From Impatiens glandulifera (taxonomy: Eukaryota; Streptophyta; Magnoliopsida; Ericales; Balsaminaceae): a DNA stretch of 64,000 nucleotides. Positions 47,882 through 59,350 of this stretch are shown here, one piece after another. How positions within the stretch are numbered: position 1 is the first letter of the stretch; each line of letters opens with the position of its first letter. Under the pieces are notes generated by a model that worked only from the letters and a program-made list of their open reading frames with translations, had not been told where the DNA came from and did no database searches. A program made the position numbers and the translations under genes. The stretch covers positions 1 through 64,000 of the forward strand of contig NW_025919230.1 of the NCBI RefSeq assembly GCF_907164915.1, written 5' to 3'.

Positions 47882-48625
47882 TCAAACTCTTACTGTTATT
47901 GATACACCTGGTAAGTATATATGTATGTAATATCAACATTCATTCATTTATTATCCTCAAATTTAATCATCCATTGTCTCTCATTTGCATGCACATTCAG
48001 GATTATTTGATAGTTCACTTGACCATGAAACTATTGCAAGTGAAATACGCAAATGCTTCCGAATGGCTAGTGCTGGTATTCATTCTATCCTCGTGGTTTT
48101 TTCTCTGAAAAGTCGGTATTCTAAGGAAGAAGTAGGCGCCATTCTTCATTGTCTCAAGAAACTTTTCGGAGAAAAGATCTATGACTGCATGATTGTTGTG
48201 TTTACCGGTGGAGATGTCTTGAGGAAGAAGATGAGTCTTTTGAAGATTATTTGGGTCGTCAGAATTCCGAATCTCTTCAGGTATTATTTATTTGTATTGT
48301 TAATTTTTGAGTCGCAGGTTCTGAATTATAGCTATATATGTTGTTTCATCATGTAGGAAATCCTTAGCGTCTGTAAGAATCGAAAAGTTGTATTTGATAA
48401 CCGGACAAAGGATAAAGGGAAGCAAACTCAACAACGAAAGAGTCTTCTTGCAATGGTGGATGAAGTCATGAATTCAAATGGTGGTCAACTATATACAAAT
48501 GAATTATTCCAGGAATTAATTAGAGCAGAAAAGGAAATTCTTGATCTGAAAGAAGGAATAAAGCTTTTCGAATCGATAGAAAAATCCAATTCTGAGTTAT
48601 ATCAACCGGTGAAGAAGAGGCTTGA

Positions 48626-50180
48626 CAGTGGCGGGGCTTACAAGAGGGCCTAGGCCTCCCCCAACCTTAAAATAATTTGTTTATATATATATATTTAACA
48701 AGTAATTCTTAGTCTAGTTGGCTTTGTAGTTCAACGTAATTCAATATAATAATACAAATTACTTATAAAGGTAAAACATAAAAATTAAAATAATAATAAT
48801 TTTTTATATTTCAAAAATTTATAAGAAAATATAAATTAATATTAATAAACAAGTTAAAATAGTTACATTGGATATATTGTTTTTATATGCATTAATATTC
48901 TATAATCGTAATTTCGAGTGTCTATTCACTTGATAATATATGTTTATCACGTTTTTGTATTTTTATTAATATTTTTTATTTTTTTTATATTCTCATAAAA
49001 TTAGGCTGAAACCTATTAAATTAGATTTTCATATTTTTATTTAGTTAGTTTTTTATGAATTTGTTTTTGTGTTGTATTTGATGAAAAATTTATTGGGAAT
49101 TACAAGTGAGTTATCACTTTGCCTACAAAGAGGAGATCAAAATATAGTTCAAGTCATGTCATTGATTGCGAGTTCGAAAAATCAATTACAAAAATTTAGA
49201 GAAGATGAATGGCATGATATTTTAGACCAAGTTAACAGTTTTTGTCAATTACACTCGATTTCAATATTTGATATGAATGAGCTTATGATAATTGATAGCA
49301 ATGGTAGACGAAGAGGAAAATGAGAACTCATCACTAATCTTCATCATTATCGTGTGGAAATCTTTTGTCAGGTATAATAAATATTATTTCTTATCTATTA
49401 ATAGTTATTATATATTATCTATTAATAGTTATTATTTATTATTTAATGCTAGGTTGTTGACTTGATTATGCAAGAAATAAATAATCGTTTTTCAGAAGTT
49501 AATACAGAATTACTTGATTGCATATCATGTCTTCATCCCAGAAATTCATTCTCCAAATTTGATATTCGTAAACTCATTCGTCTTAGCAAACTTTATTCTT
49601 GAGATTTCACAGGCAGTGATTATTTATTTTTGGAACAACAACTTCGGGCTTACTTATTTAATTTGCGGGATGATCCTCAATTTTCTTCAATTGAAGACTT
49701 GGAATTTTTTGCTCAGAAATTGGTTATAATAGAAAAAACATATAGTTTTTCCATTGATTTATCGATTGATGAAGTTGGTTTTAGTTTTACTAGTTGCAAC
49801 TGCATCCGTTGAAAGAGTTTTTTCTGCAATGAAGACCGTGAAAACTGATTTGCGTAATCGAATGGAAGATGAATGGATGAATGATAGTTTAGTTGTATAT
49901 GTTGAGAAAGATATTTTCTCAACAATTGAAAATGAGCCAATATTGCAATATTTTCAACAAATGGAATCTCGTAGAATAAATTTGTCTTCTTTTGTACCGA
50001 CTCATGGACAAGAATAATTTAGTAATTGTGCTTATTAGTATTTTGTAATTGTGTTTGTTAGTATTTTATGTAATTATCAAGTAAAATTTTAATTAAAAAA
50101 TGCATTTATTTGATCGCCAAAAAAATGCTACGTTATTATGTATTCGGCCCCCCGAGAAAACATTTCTGGGTCCGCCACTG
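48626..50180 (+). mobile_element. hAT element (1555 bp) inside the AIG1 pseudogene
   Basis: It begins CAGTGGCGGGGCTTAC and ends GGGTCCGCCACTG, so the ends are inverted repeats (CAGTGGCGG). Flanks repeat CTTGA (48621-48625 and 50181-50185), a five-base duplication rather than the usual eight; five-base hAT groups are described. Removing the element and one CTTGA would rejoin the host frame exactly. Its interior encodes transposase remnants. Confidence 0.88.
49069..50017 (+). pseudogene. hAT transposase remnant with C-terminal dimerisation domain
   Basis: 49069-49323 reads LCLQRGDQNIVQVMSLIASS and WHDILDQVNSFCQLHSI, and 49630-49750 reads LRDDPQFSSIEDLEFFAQKL, both typical of TTF/DUF4371-type hAT transposases. 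49754-50017 has LVATASVERVFSAMKTVKTD and MNDSLVVYVEKDIF, the hAT dimerisation domain. A frameshift lies near 49750, and the N-terminal zinc finger and DDE part are missing, so this is an internally deleted, inactive copy. Confidence 0.9.
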
Positions 50181-50327
50181 CTTGAAGAATATAAGGAATA
50201 TGAAAAGCAGTTAATGCAGTTAATTCAGAAGGTTGAGTCAAAGATGATTGAAACAACTTTGATGCTTGCAATAAACTTGGACAAGGCATGTGTTGACCTT
50301 TGCAAACGGGGATGCACCATTATGTGA

Positions 50328-51640
50328 TGACTCATGATAATGAATCATATTTTGAAACTATTGTCTAGAAATACTTGGAACTACTTAGTTTGGGCAGGTT
50401 GATGTTTACGTTTTTGAATTTCAAAGTTTAATTTCTTACTAATGTAATTGAACTGTCAAGGTTAAAAGAGTTTTTTTTGTTATAGTTTGTTTGTTTGGGT
50501 TTATTTAAATAAATTTCAGTTTTATTTAAAAATGTTGAACTTGGGGTGATTTCTTGAAAATAGTTTTTCTCAAAAAAAGATTTTAAAGTATAATTATATA
50601 ATTAATAAAGATTAAATAAATGTAATTTAATATTTTATTAATGATTTGATTGATGTATATATATTATTAGATATTAAAGTTAACCTAAAAGTAATTTTTT
50701 ATATTTTATTATCTAAAAATTTTAATTATTAAATCTATATTTATTTAGTGAAAATAATTTATAAATCTCAAATATTTGTTAAATTATATAAACTTTTTTT
50801 TAATATATCAAGCCCAATAATCAAGTCCCCACTAATAAAAATATCCTCCCATAAAGAGAGGAAGAAGGTCTCCTCGGACAAAAATAAAAAACACATGCAA
50901 TGACCTTTGAAGCAATTGAAGAGGAAAATCATCTTATAGAGAAAATGAAATATTTTTAAAGAGAAAATAAAAAGTCATATTATAGATTGAAAAAAATTGG
51001 AAGATAAAAAAGAGGAGATTGAAATTGGGTTTAGTTCAATGCTACTTGTGCTATTTTAAATATATTTTTTTTATCTCAAATAACCTTTAATCTCAACTAT
51101 AGTTTAACGGAAAAATAATATATTATTAAAATATTTTATATATTTTTCTTTACGAAAATAACATAATGATTTTAAATCCTTATTAATTAAATATATTTGT
51201 AAAAAATGAAAATTTGACAAATTCTAATTTATAAATAATATTTTAAAATTTTAAATTTAAAATAACTCAAAAATAGATTAAAAATAAAATTAGGGTTAAT
51301 TATTACGATAATTAAACTATAATTAAAAAAATTAAATAAAAATTCAAAAATAATTTAAGGTTAAAATATTGTATTTATTTTATCCAAATTAAATCAAAAA
51401 AGGAGTTTGAAATTATTTAATTATAATTTGTAACCTAAATTATGTATAATTTATGCCTTAAAATAATTAAATAAATACCCTATACGGGAAAAAAAAAAAT
51501 TTTATTATTATGTTTCTAACAAAATTTTGGTGAAGAAAAATGAGCAAAAAAGTTAAAAATTCTATTTCAAATAAATCTTTTATTAAAAATATAAACTGAT
51601 AATCTTGTATAACCGAAATTAGTTTAATTATCACTGCAGG
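50328..51640. other. Downstream flank of the AIG1 pseudogene, AT-rich
   Basis: 50330-50480 is similar to the 3' flank of the intact gene (GGGCAGGxTxATGTTTACxTTT, AATTGAACTxxCAAGG), confirming that the duplication included the 3' UTR. The rest is AT-rich with no gene seen. Confidence 0.55.
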
Positions 51641-52900
51641 ATTCAGGGTCATTGGATCAGCGCTGGATTTTCATCCAACGCTCAGGAAGACGCCACACAC
51701 CCCGCTCTAGCGGAAGCACGTGCGTGCCTAGGTCACAACACAACAGGAGACGTTCGTTAGCCACGACGCTAACGGACCGCAACGAAGCGTTCCCTTTTAA
51801 CAAAACGACGTCTTTTTTAGCTTCTTCTTCACGAACTCGGAAGGCCGCGAAGGATGCCCATGACCTTCTAGAAAGGATATCTCAACCTTATCCTCTCATT
51901 TTTTCACCATCGTGCACGTCTCTACCTCGCGATTATTACCCCTATAGTTTGAATTCAAATCCTACATCCTAGCTAGGCTGCCGAAGACGAATTTGAAATC
52001 AAAGGATAGAACCTCAATTGTCAAATTGAAGTTTAATTCGTCCAAGCTAGCCGACCTAGTTGAGTATAAATACTCTCTAGGTCATCCTCTTCCAATACAT
52101 CAAACTATAATCACATATCATGATCCAAATCGAAGAATCAAGAATTTCGGCAAGATAGGATTTTTGTAAAATATTCTCCGGTAATCAAGACTTCGATCCA
52201 GGCTTCGGGAAAGCTTCTAACACTTCATTGGAGTGTTCTCCAACAATTAGTAAGTTCAAGATCCACTATATTTCAATTCGTGATTAAAAATTGACTTTTT
52301 TTTTAAGTTTGATCGGGTTGATCTGTTCTAGATCTCAATTTCGTGTTTTCTTTGTTTAGAATCACTCCCTAGATGATGTATGAACTTTCTATTGAAGGAG
52401 ATTTGATCGAATCATCCTAAAACGAAAAAAACGAAAATTTGGTTTGAAAATCTGAATTTTTTGAATTTGATGTTCTTGAGCTTTTAAGTTAGAATTTTGG
52501 TTCAATTACCTGCCTAACGTGTTTTTAAGCATGTTAGTATAATTTCCAAATCATTATATCAACATCTCGATCATGTTTGATCCAACTGAAATTTAAAAGA
52601 AATTATTTTGAATTTCGATTTGAAAAGTTGTTACTAAACTGCTATGAGGTTCTTGTTTTGGTTGTGTTCGACTATGTTCATCATTTCAAAACTGTTAGAA
52701 CAAGAATTAGGCCATGAGATAGCCTAATTTAAAAGATTCCAAATTTGACCTACAAACAATTTTGAGAAATTGATTTTTGTAGAGATCAATTTATCGTGAT
52801 TAGGGTTAGGGTTTTTAATCTTGACAATCATATGAGTTGATTGCAACTTACAAATTATGATTTCATGATCATAATCAAAATATATAAGACATGCAATTTT
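51641..52900 (+). repeat. Tat-like family T LTR, promoter-bearing part (plus strand)
   Basis: It starts in a G+C-rich stretch (51652-51970) that resembles the minus-strand copy at 5554-6480 by its AACGACGTC segment. It then has TATAAATA at 52065-52072 followed by a C/A-rich start region, and a long T-rich leader. The similarity to the reverse complement of 5554-6480 continues to about 52720. The open frame 51652-51972 is not a gene. The true left boundary is uncertain. Confidence 0.6.
52065..52072 (+). promoter_or_regulatory. TATA box of the family T LTR
   Basis: TATAAATA followed 25-30 bases later by CATCCTCTTCCAATACATCA, a plausible initiation region. The same box is conserved in the inverted copy at 6139-6146, which supports function in the ancestral element. 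Confidence 0.55.
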
Positions 52901-52929
52901 TTAATCAATTAAAGAACACTTGGTCCTCT

Positions 52930-53345
52930 TAAACCAAGGCAAATGACTGAGGTTCTTAGCCTGAGACCGAAAAATAGGATTGAGAATCCACGGTCCTGAC
53001 CGAGACCGAGGACCAAAAAATTAACTTAAGACCGAGACCAAGGACCGCTATTTTTAAGTCAGAACCAAGACATATGATCGGTGTTGTTGAGCAAGGACCG
53101 AGGTTTCTAACTTAGTACTGAGATGTCTGACCTGGGACCGAGACTCCCAAGTCTAGGACCGAACAAATTAAGTTCAGGACCAAGCCTCTTGTACCCTAGG
53201 AACGAGTAGTCCAAGTTCGAGATTGAGCCTCCTGAACCCAGGACTTAGCCCTCCGAATCCATGAACCCACGCTATAGAGCCCTAATCCAGACCACCCCGG
53301 TCTAGACCGAGCACATCCGAGCCCAGATCGTTAAAAACAGACTCA
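52930..53345 (+). repeat. Second GACCGAG tandem repeat
   Basis: GACCGAGG, AGGACCGAG and CCAGGACxxAGCC words recur at about 30-50-base spacing. It is related to 34080-34590. In both places an A/T tail follows with ACCCCATTCCATTTT against ACCCCAATCCATTTTTT, so both are the same LTR segment. Confidence 0.65.
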
Positions 53346-53590
53346 AACCCTAGGACTCTAGTCCTAAGGCCTCTTTGATTCCACATTTCAAAATTAAAAA
53401 TTATTTATCTAATTTTGGACCCCATTCCATTTTCAAATAATCACAAAAGGTCAGAAAATGATATTTAAATATTTTCAGGATCAAAACAAATATTTTGGCT
53501 AAGGCCCCATTTGGATATGATGGTTGAGTTTTGAGATCTCAATAACATATGCATCAAAACCCTAAGTTCAAAGCCTAAGTAAGTAACTAA
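53346..53590 (+). other. A/T tail of the family T LTR and short spacer
   Basis: It matches 34591-34740 in part, then AAGGCCCCATTTGGATATGATGG, which may be a MITE end. The last three bases (TAA, 53588-53590) are the target duplication of the MITE that follows. Confidence 0.45.
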
Positions 53591-53883
53591 GGTCTTGTTT
53601 GAGGAAAGAGTTTTTTGGGTTTTACTTGAGTTTTATCTTAAAAATTCTTGCTTGGTAAAAATTAGGAAAAAATTGGTTTTTAAAATTTGAATACTAATTT
53701 ATCTTTTGACTTTAAAGGATATGTTGTAGGTGAGAGAATGATGGTTTAAAGAGAGATGATAAAATTAGATGGTAATTTTGATATTTGAATGATAAAATTA
53801 TTTAATTTGATGGTTGATAAGATATTTAAGTTTTGGAATAAAAACGGAAATTTATCCGAAAAACTATTTCATCAAACAAGCTT
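53591..53883 (+). mobile_element. Tourist-like MITE with TAA duplication (293 bp)
   Basis: It starts GGTCTTGTTTGAGGAAAGAG and ends ATCAAACAAGCTT; TAA flanks both sides. The body is shared with 62504-62801 and with the reverse of 41067-41346. A 3-base TWA duplication and GGCCTTGTTTG-like ends suggest PIF/Harbinger. Confidence 0.8.
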
Positions 53884-53944
53884 TAAGTAATATTAAAGAA
53901 ATAAATGTTAGTCCATCCCATTATCATATTTAACGGATAATGAT

Positions 53945-56217
53945 ATGAACATAAACTGGAAAGAGTTAATTATTTGTAGATCATTTGCTAGAAGCTCCAT
54001 AAACCATTTCCATTGAACGGTTGCCTCTCGCTCCACAACTGCCTAAGCTATTGGCCACCATCCATTGTTAGGATCAACCCCAATTGCAGTCAATAATTGG
54101 CCTGGATATGGACCCTTTATATGACATCCATTCAATCCTATGATAGGACGACAATATCTAAATCCCTCATTCAATGGGCCTAAATAACAATATAGGTGCA
54201 TGGATCTGCAGTTTCCATTTTCATTTTGGAAAGGAGTGAACTCAACCTCCATAGTTGAGTTTGTATGAGCTCGCTTAATTTCTTCACAGTAATTCCACAC
54301 AAGTTTGTATTGATCAGCTGCATTCCCTTTTATATTATTCACTGCCATAGTTTTGGCTATGTATGCTACAACTTTACTTATTTTGGAGTTATAATCTTCA
54401 TACACTGTCTGTCTTAATTCTCTAACCGGAATCTTAAGGTTTGCCTTGATTCTTTCCTCATATCGATTTGCCAACCATTTAGCAGTGATATTTTTATTTT
54501 TGTATGCATGATCACAATCTTCATGGACATCATTCAACATTTTAATTACCAAATCACTTATTCCACTATTCCTATTTATTGATGCAAAACACTCCCATTT
54601 ACAAGGTGGCTGACATTTGGCACGCACTCTTTGTCTCTCATTGCAGTGAAATTTAATCGACTTACCCATGCATATAAAATAATTTCTAATAGCCTCCTTA
54701 AATTCCATAGAGTTACAAAATCGTTTCCCCAACTGAAATGATGGATTTCTCATGTCCCTTTTTGCATTGAAGTCAACCTATGGAGGTCTTTGTGCTTCCT
54801 GCTCCTCATCAGATGATCCGGAATTGCTATGAAGTCCATCATCAACCATGTTTTCATCTAACACTTTAGTAAAAGTGTGATCAAGCCCCACCTTCTGCAC
54901 ATGTTCATGATCAACATTTGGTCCCTTATTTTTCCTCTTATCATTCATTTTTCTTATTTCACACTCTAACGGACCACTACCCTGAACTTGAGTCACTATT
55001 TCAGTTGATTGGGTAAACCCTATTGCAATGACATCTTCACTCTCTTGTTGTCTTTCTACGTCTTCGTTTGAGTTACGTTCGAACATATCATCATTGCAAT
55101 AAATTTCTCCTTCTTAAAAGTTATCACTATTTGCATCTTCACTACTTGTATCATCACCATTTGCATCATCACTAGTTTCCAAATCATAGTTTTCTTCATC
55201 ATTCTCATCTTCCTCATGTACTTCTTGTATAATACTATTTGAGCCTTGTGTACTATTTCTTACTGAAATTGTTGTAATACCCCTTGAATCTTGTGCACTC
55301 TTTCTTATTGAAATTGTTATAATACACTTCGAGCCTTGTGCACCCCGTGTACTCCTTTTTACCGAAGTTGTTGCAGTACGAATTTGGCCCCTTTTCATTC
55401 TTTTATCTGGAGTTGGTTCGATTGACAGTTCATTTTTAATCCAACAGTAAACCTCAATCAATCTTCCCTTGTTTACCCACGTACACATATTCATAACATC
55501 AACATCATTTTCAATGTTCCTTATGTTACATATCAAAGGATCACCTGGTTCCACATACGAGAAGAACATATTATTGTTATCATACCTTAGGTCTTTAGCC
55601 ATTGCCTTAATCTCTTGGAAAGACAATCTATCAACATCACAGTAATCAATGTAATCAATATCCCCACCAACGTATAATAACCCATCACTTCTTCCTCCAT
55701 GATAAAGTTTAATACTGAAAAATTCAGACTCAAGACCTATAGCCCAGTATATGTACATTAAAATAGTATAGAAGTTAGAAGAATATATGAATATTGTAAA
55801 CTTGATATCAATACATTTTAATTGGAGAAAAATGTTAAACATCTTATCAAGTATATTATATAAACTAGTAACTTTGTACTACTTAAACAAGCAGTCTCAA
55901 GTTTAAGTGCACTTCTAACTGAAACAGTTTTAGCACAAAATTGAAGTTGTCTATAAGTTACTACAGTAATAACTAGTTCAAATGATCTTTTACCTAACTA
56001 GAAGAATCATTATATCACATAAGAAATGTACTATTATATGTCCTCTAGTCTCTTTTCCTTAATAAAGATAACTATATAGCTAATACATTGAGAAATATAT
56101 TTAAAAATAATATATCTTAAGGAAGAAAACTAAGAACTAGGTATACAACAACAAATACTTACAGTATACTCGATTGGAACTAAAATCGCAATTTCTAGGT
56201 CTAATCATCCAAGCCAT
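53945..56217 (-). pseudogene. MULE (MuDR-type) transposase, truncated, with in-frame stops
   Basis: Predicted exon 1 is 56217-56163 (MAWMIRPRNCDFSSNRVY), with a GT donor at 56162 and AG acceptor at 55737; exon 2 begins at 55736 in matching phase. Exon 2 gives FFSIKLYHGGRSD and DYIDYCDVDRLSFQEI (the N-terminal domain of plant MULE transposases), an acidic DEENDE-type linker, the DNA-binding domain from FQLGKRFCNSMEFKEAIRNY through CKWECFASI, and the start of the catalytic domain at PIIGLNGCHIKGPYPGQLLT. Three in-frame stops (near 55114, 54778 and 54043) interrupt it, but the frame never shifts over 1.8 kb. The first catalytic Asp (family GLDG) is Asn (AAT, 54130-54132). The rest of the catalytic domain is missing beyond about 53945. 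Confidence 0.88.
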
Positions 56218-56633
56218 TGCTCTGATACTATGAACTTTATCTTCTGTCTCTCTTTATCCCTCTAGAAGACCCTTCTTTCGCACCGATCGCAACTTAGGAC
56301 TTCTCTACTTCTCTAGCAAACCCTTCTCTCTACAAATCTATGGAAAAGAAGAAAGATGATATTAGGTAGGTAGGTTGTCGTAGAGAAGATGTAAAGTCAA
56401 GAATGATGGTTGAAAATAAAGAGTCGTTATGATAATTGAAAATGAGGGTTTTAATTAGAGATGTTATGATATAACGAAAAAATTGATTGAAGGGCCTTTA
56501 GTGACCCTTTCTGATAGTTTGAGGGCCATTGGTGACCTTTCAGAAAGTTTAAGGGTAATTTGTTTTACAAAATAATTTGAATGTTAAAGATAAGCGATGA
56601 AACTAATTTGAGGGCCACCCAGATAATTTGCTC
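56218..56633 (-). mobile_element. MULE 5' region and terminal sequence
   Basis: The minus strand from 56633 reads GAGCAAATTATCTGGGTGGC, then two TGGCCCTCAAACT / GGCCCTCAAATTAG-like blocks, typical of long MULE terminal repeats. The probable leader lies between this and the ATG at 56217. The opposite terminal repeat was not found; the element is truncated on the left. Confidence 0.55.
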
Positions 56634-56688
56634 TATTTAAAATAATAAATTAGAGAACGTTGTCTATACTCGTAAATGTTACCTATCC

Positions 56689-57599
56689 TTTGGCCTCGTT
56701 CCATAATTTGAGTTTTATCCCAAAATTTAACATAACATGTCAAATTAAATCATTTATTTTATAAATTAGAATATCAAAATTACCTTTTAATTAAATATTT
56801 TATTTTATATTATTAAAAAATAATATCAATATATATATATATCTTATATTTATTTTATTACATTATAAAATTTATTTTCATATAATTTAAATTAGTAAAT
56901 TATTTCATTTTAAAAAATTATATTAATTAAATTAAATAAAAATAAATTCAAAATATAAATAAAATTATAACCAACTATATTATCTAATATACCATTTAAA
57001 ATTTAAATTTATTTTAATAAATAATTATATTAGAAAATAAAGTTAAATATATTTAAATAAAAAATATTAATTAATTTATAAATATATCTCATTTAAATTA
57101 AATATTTATAAAGAAATTTATTATTAATTTTTTTTTATAAACTAACTTTAAATTATCCTTCTAAATAAATGTTTGATTTTTGGTTATTATATATAAAATT
57201 TATTTCATTTAAAATTTTATATTATTATATTAAATAAAAATAAATACACAGTATAAATAAAATTATAATATACTATATTATCTTATATAATATTTAAATT
57301 ATAATTATAAAATTAGTATTCATTTAAATTTTAATTGATGTATTAATAAAAATTAATATTAATATATCTATAATTTTTAATATTTATTTTATTATATTAT
57401 ATTTTAAATTTTATTTGAATATAAATTAAATTAATATATTTTTAAAATGTATTGAGAAAGAGAGAGAGGAGAAGAGAGGTAAGGATATTATTGGTAATAA
57501 AAATTAAAAAATAAGATTTTTCCTAAATTCATCCAACAAAGTTATTTAGAATAAAATTCAGATAAAATTTCAATAACTCAAAGATCAAACAAGGCCAAA
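56689..57599. mobile_element. 911-bp element with GGCCTTGTTTG-type inverted ends
   Basis: The left end TTTGGCCTCGTTCCATAA and the right end (reverse complement) TTTGGCCTTGTTTGATCT match at 13 of 18 bases. The left side continues GAGTTTTATCCCAAAA and the right contains TAAAATTCAGATAAAATTT, echoing the Tourist-like family. The interior is AT-rich without coding capacity. No clean 3-base duplication is seen, so the class is uncertain. Confidence 0.6.
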
Positions 57600-58202
57600 G
57601 AGATTGATTTCACATAATATCTCTTAATTAATTTGTCATATTTTTAATTTAAATAATATTTATACACGTGAATTTATTATTTAAAAATATATATATTTTT
57701 GATATTTTTACATTTTAATTTATAGAAACTTATTTTTGACAACTTAACAAAAATAGATGTGAAGATGAAAAATGTGAAAAAATTGAAAATAGTCAATTTT
57801 GTATTTATTTCGAAATTAAATAATTTTATATTTATTTTTCACATAGATTTATAACGATATAATTTTGTGTACAAATTATATAAATTTTAAGCTGTCAAAT
57901 GTTTTAAAAAAATGTGCAAGGTACAAAAATAGTTACAATAAACATAATAAAGAAATAATTGTTATTTATATTTACAATGGGATAATTAGTTTAAAAAAAA
58001 ATATTATGTCAAAACAAAAAGACGGAACTTTGTGTATAGTTTTTTTTTATGAGAAGCCTTATAACAAATAATGATATTTCAAAACCATATAACATACTTA
58101 AAAAATTCATAAAAAATTGTTCGTCTCCATGTTAATCCTTTTTCTTTTCAGAAACAATAACCAAAGTAAATGGAAAAATTAACTTTTTATAATCAAAGAT
58201 CT
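57600..58202. other. AT-rich DNA, no gene seen
   Basis: A 68-residue open frame at 57865-58071 has a Lys/Asn/Ile composition expected of AT-rich DNA and no motif. Confidence 0.45.
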
Positions 58203-58210
58203 CTCTAGAT

Positions 58211-59293
58211 TAGGACCGGAAATGAGCCGAGCCGAGCTCAAGCTTGTTAGAGCTCGAGCTCGACTCGATTAAGTATTTATTAGCTCGACTTGAACTCGAG
58301 CTCGAACGAGCTTATAAATTTAAGCTCGAGTTCGACTCGACTATATTAACCAAAGACTCGACTCGAAAGCTTGAACTAAAATTGAATTATATATAATAAA
58401 TTATTTTTCTTTATATTTTTTAATATTATATACTTTTATTATATATAACATATTAATTATTTTTTTTTATCTTTTTCAATATTATATACAATATACTCAT
58501 TACATCTTAGTATTTATTTTTATTATATATATATATATATATATTTTATTAATATATTTTTTTTATCTTTTTAATATTATATATAACATATTAGTTATTA
58601 TATTCATAATATTTATTTTTATTATATATAATATATTAATCTTTATTTATCTATTTCATTATTATTTATAATATACGTTTATTATATATATAATATATTA
58701 ACCTTTTTTTTATCATAAATCTCTAATATTGTTTGTAGAGACTTTTTTTCTATCTTCAATTAATTGAAAATGAGTATTTTTTATATTTATTCAACTTTAT
58801 CTATATATAAACATGAGTACATAAGTTTCTCCTAATACACGAAGAAATTATCTAAAAGTAAAAACAATAACTATAAAAGAAGTTAAAACAAATTTAATTA
58901 CCAATTGTGAATTAATGAGATGTGAAGATTGAAGAAAGAAGAAGATGAAGAAGAGTACCAGTAGAATATGATAAATAAACTATATATTAGAAATTATGAT
59001 TTTACTTGGATTATGGGCCTTCATATTGGGCTTTGAAAAGAGAGAGAAATAAAAAAAATATTGTGTAAAATTTAATATTAAATAAATAAACAATATTTAA
59101 TTATTTTGAGGCTCGAAAAAGCTCGACAAGTCATCGAGCAAGCTTTATATGAGCTCGAGTTTGACTCGAATAATAAACGAGTCGGCTCGAGCTTGATTCG
59201 AACTCGGTCAAAGTCAAGCTCAAGTCGAGTTTTGACCGAGCAGTTTGCAAGCGGCTCACGAGCGGCTTGACTCATTTGCCGCCCTACTCCCTA
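58211..59293. mobile_element. Non-autonomous hAT element with perfect 8-bp duplication (1083 bp)
   Basis: It begins TAGGACCGGAAATGAGCCGA. The reverse complement of the right end reads TAGGGAGTAGGGCGGCAAATG. CTCTAGAT flanks both sides (58203-58210 and 59294-59301). Subterminal regions of about 150-190 bases are dense in GCTCGAGCTC/GAGCTCGAGC words that pair between the two ends. The middle is AT-rich. The right end has a 7-base addition (TAGGGAG before TAGGGCGG), as if the terminus were partly duplicated. There is no coding capacity; the minus frame at 59078-59275 is chance. Confidence 0.9.
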
Positions 59294-59350
59294 CTCTAGA
59301 TTGCTTGTTACCTTAATTTTAATTTAAGTCATTTTTAATCATATTTCTTA

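Larger units (their letters stand above)
46922..50327 (+). pseudogene. AIG1-like GTPase pseudogene, P-loop replaced and last exon interrupted
   Basis: A paralogue of the gene at 7981. Exon 1 begins MVGVIFNDEELGFDLP and runs to about 46998, then 883 bases of foreign DNA replace the segment that carries G1 and G2. Exon 1 resumes at 47882 (TLTVIDTPG, donor at 47911). Exon 2 is 48001-48280 (LFDSSLDHETIASEIRKCF...FTGGD) with a one-base deletion after GGD. Exon 3 starts at 48357 (KVVFDNRTKDKGKQ) and reads on through the place where the intact gene has its third intron, adding EKEILDLKEG-type coiled coil. A hAT element splits it at 48626-50180. After the insertion the frame continues EEYKEYEKQLMQL to the CTIM CaaX end and stop at 50325. 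Without G1 it cannot bind GTP. Confidence 0.92.

Noticed and set aside
51652..51972. 106-residue Arg/Ser-rich frame as a gene
   Set aside because: It is the G+C-rich start of an LTR; composition, not a domain, keeps it open.
54043..55842. Three separate MULE-related genes
   Set aside because: The three frames are collinear in one reading frame separated only by stop codons, so they are one pseudogene.
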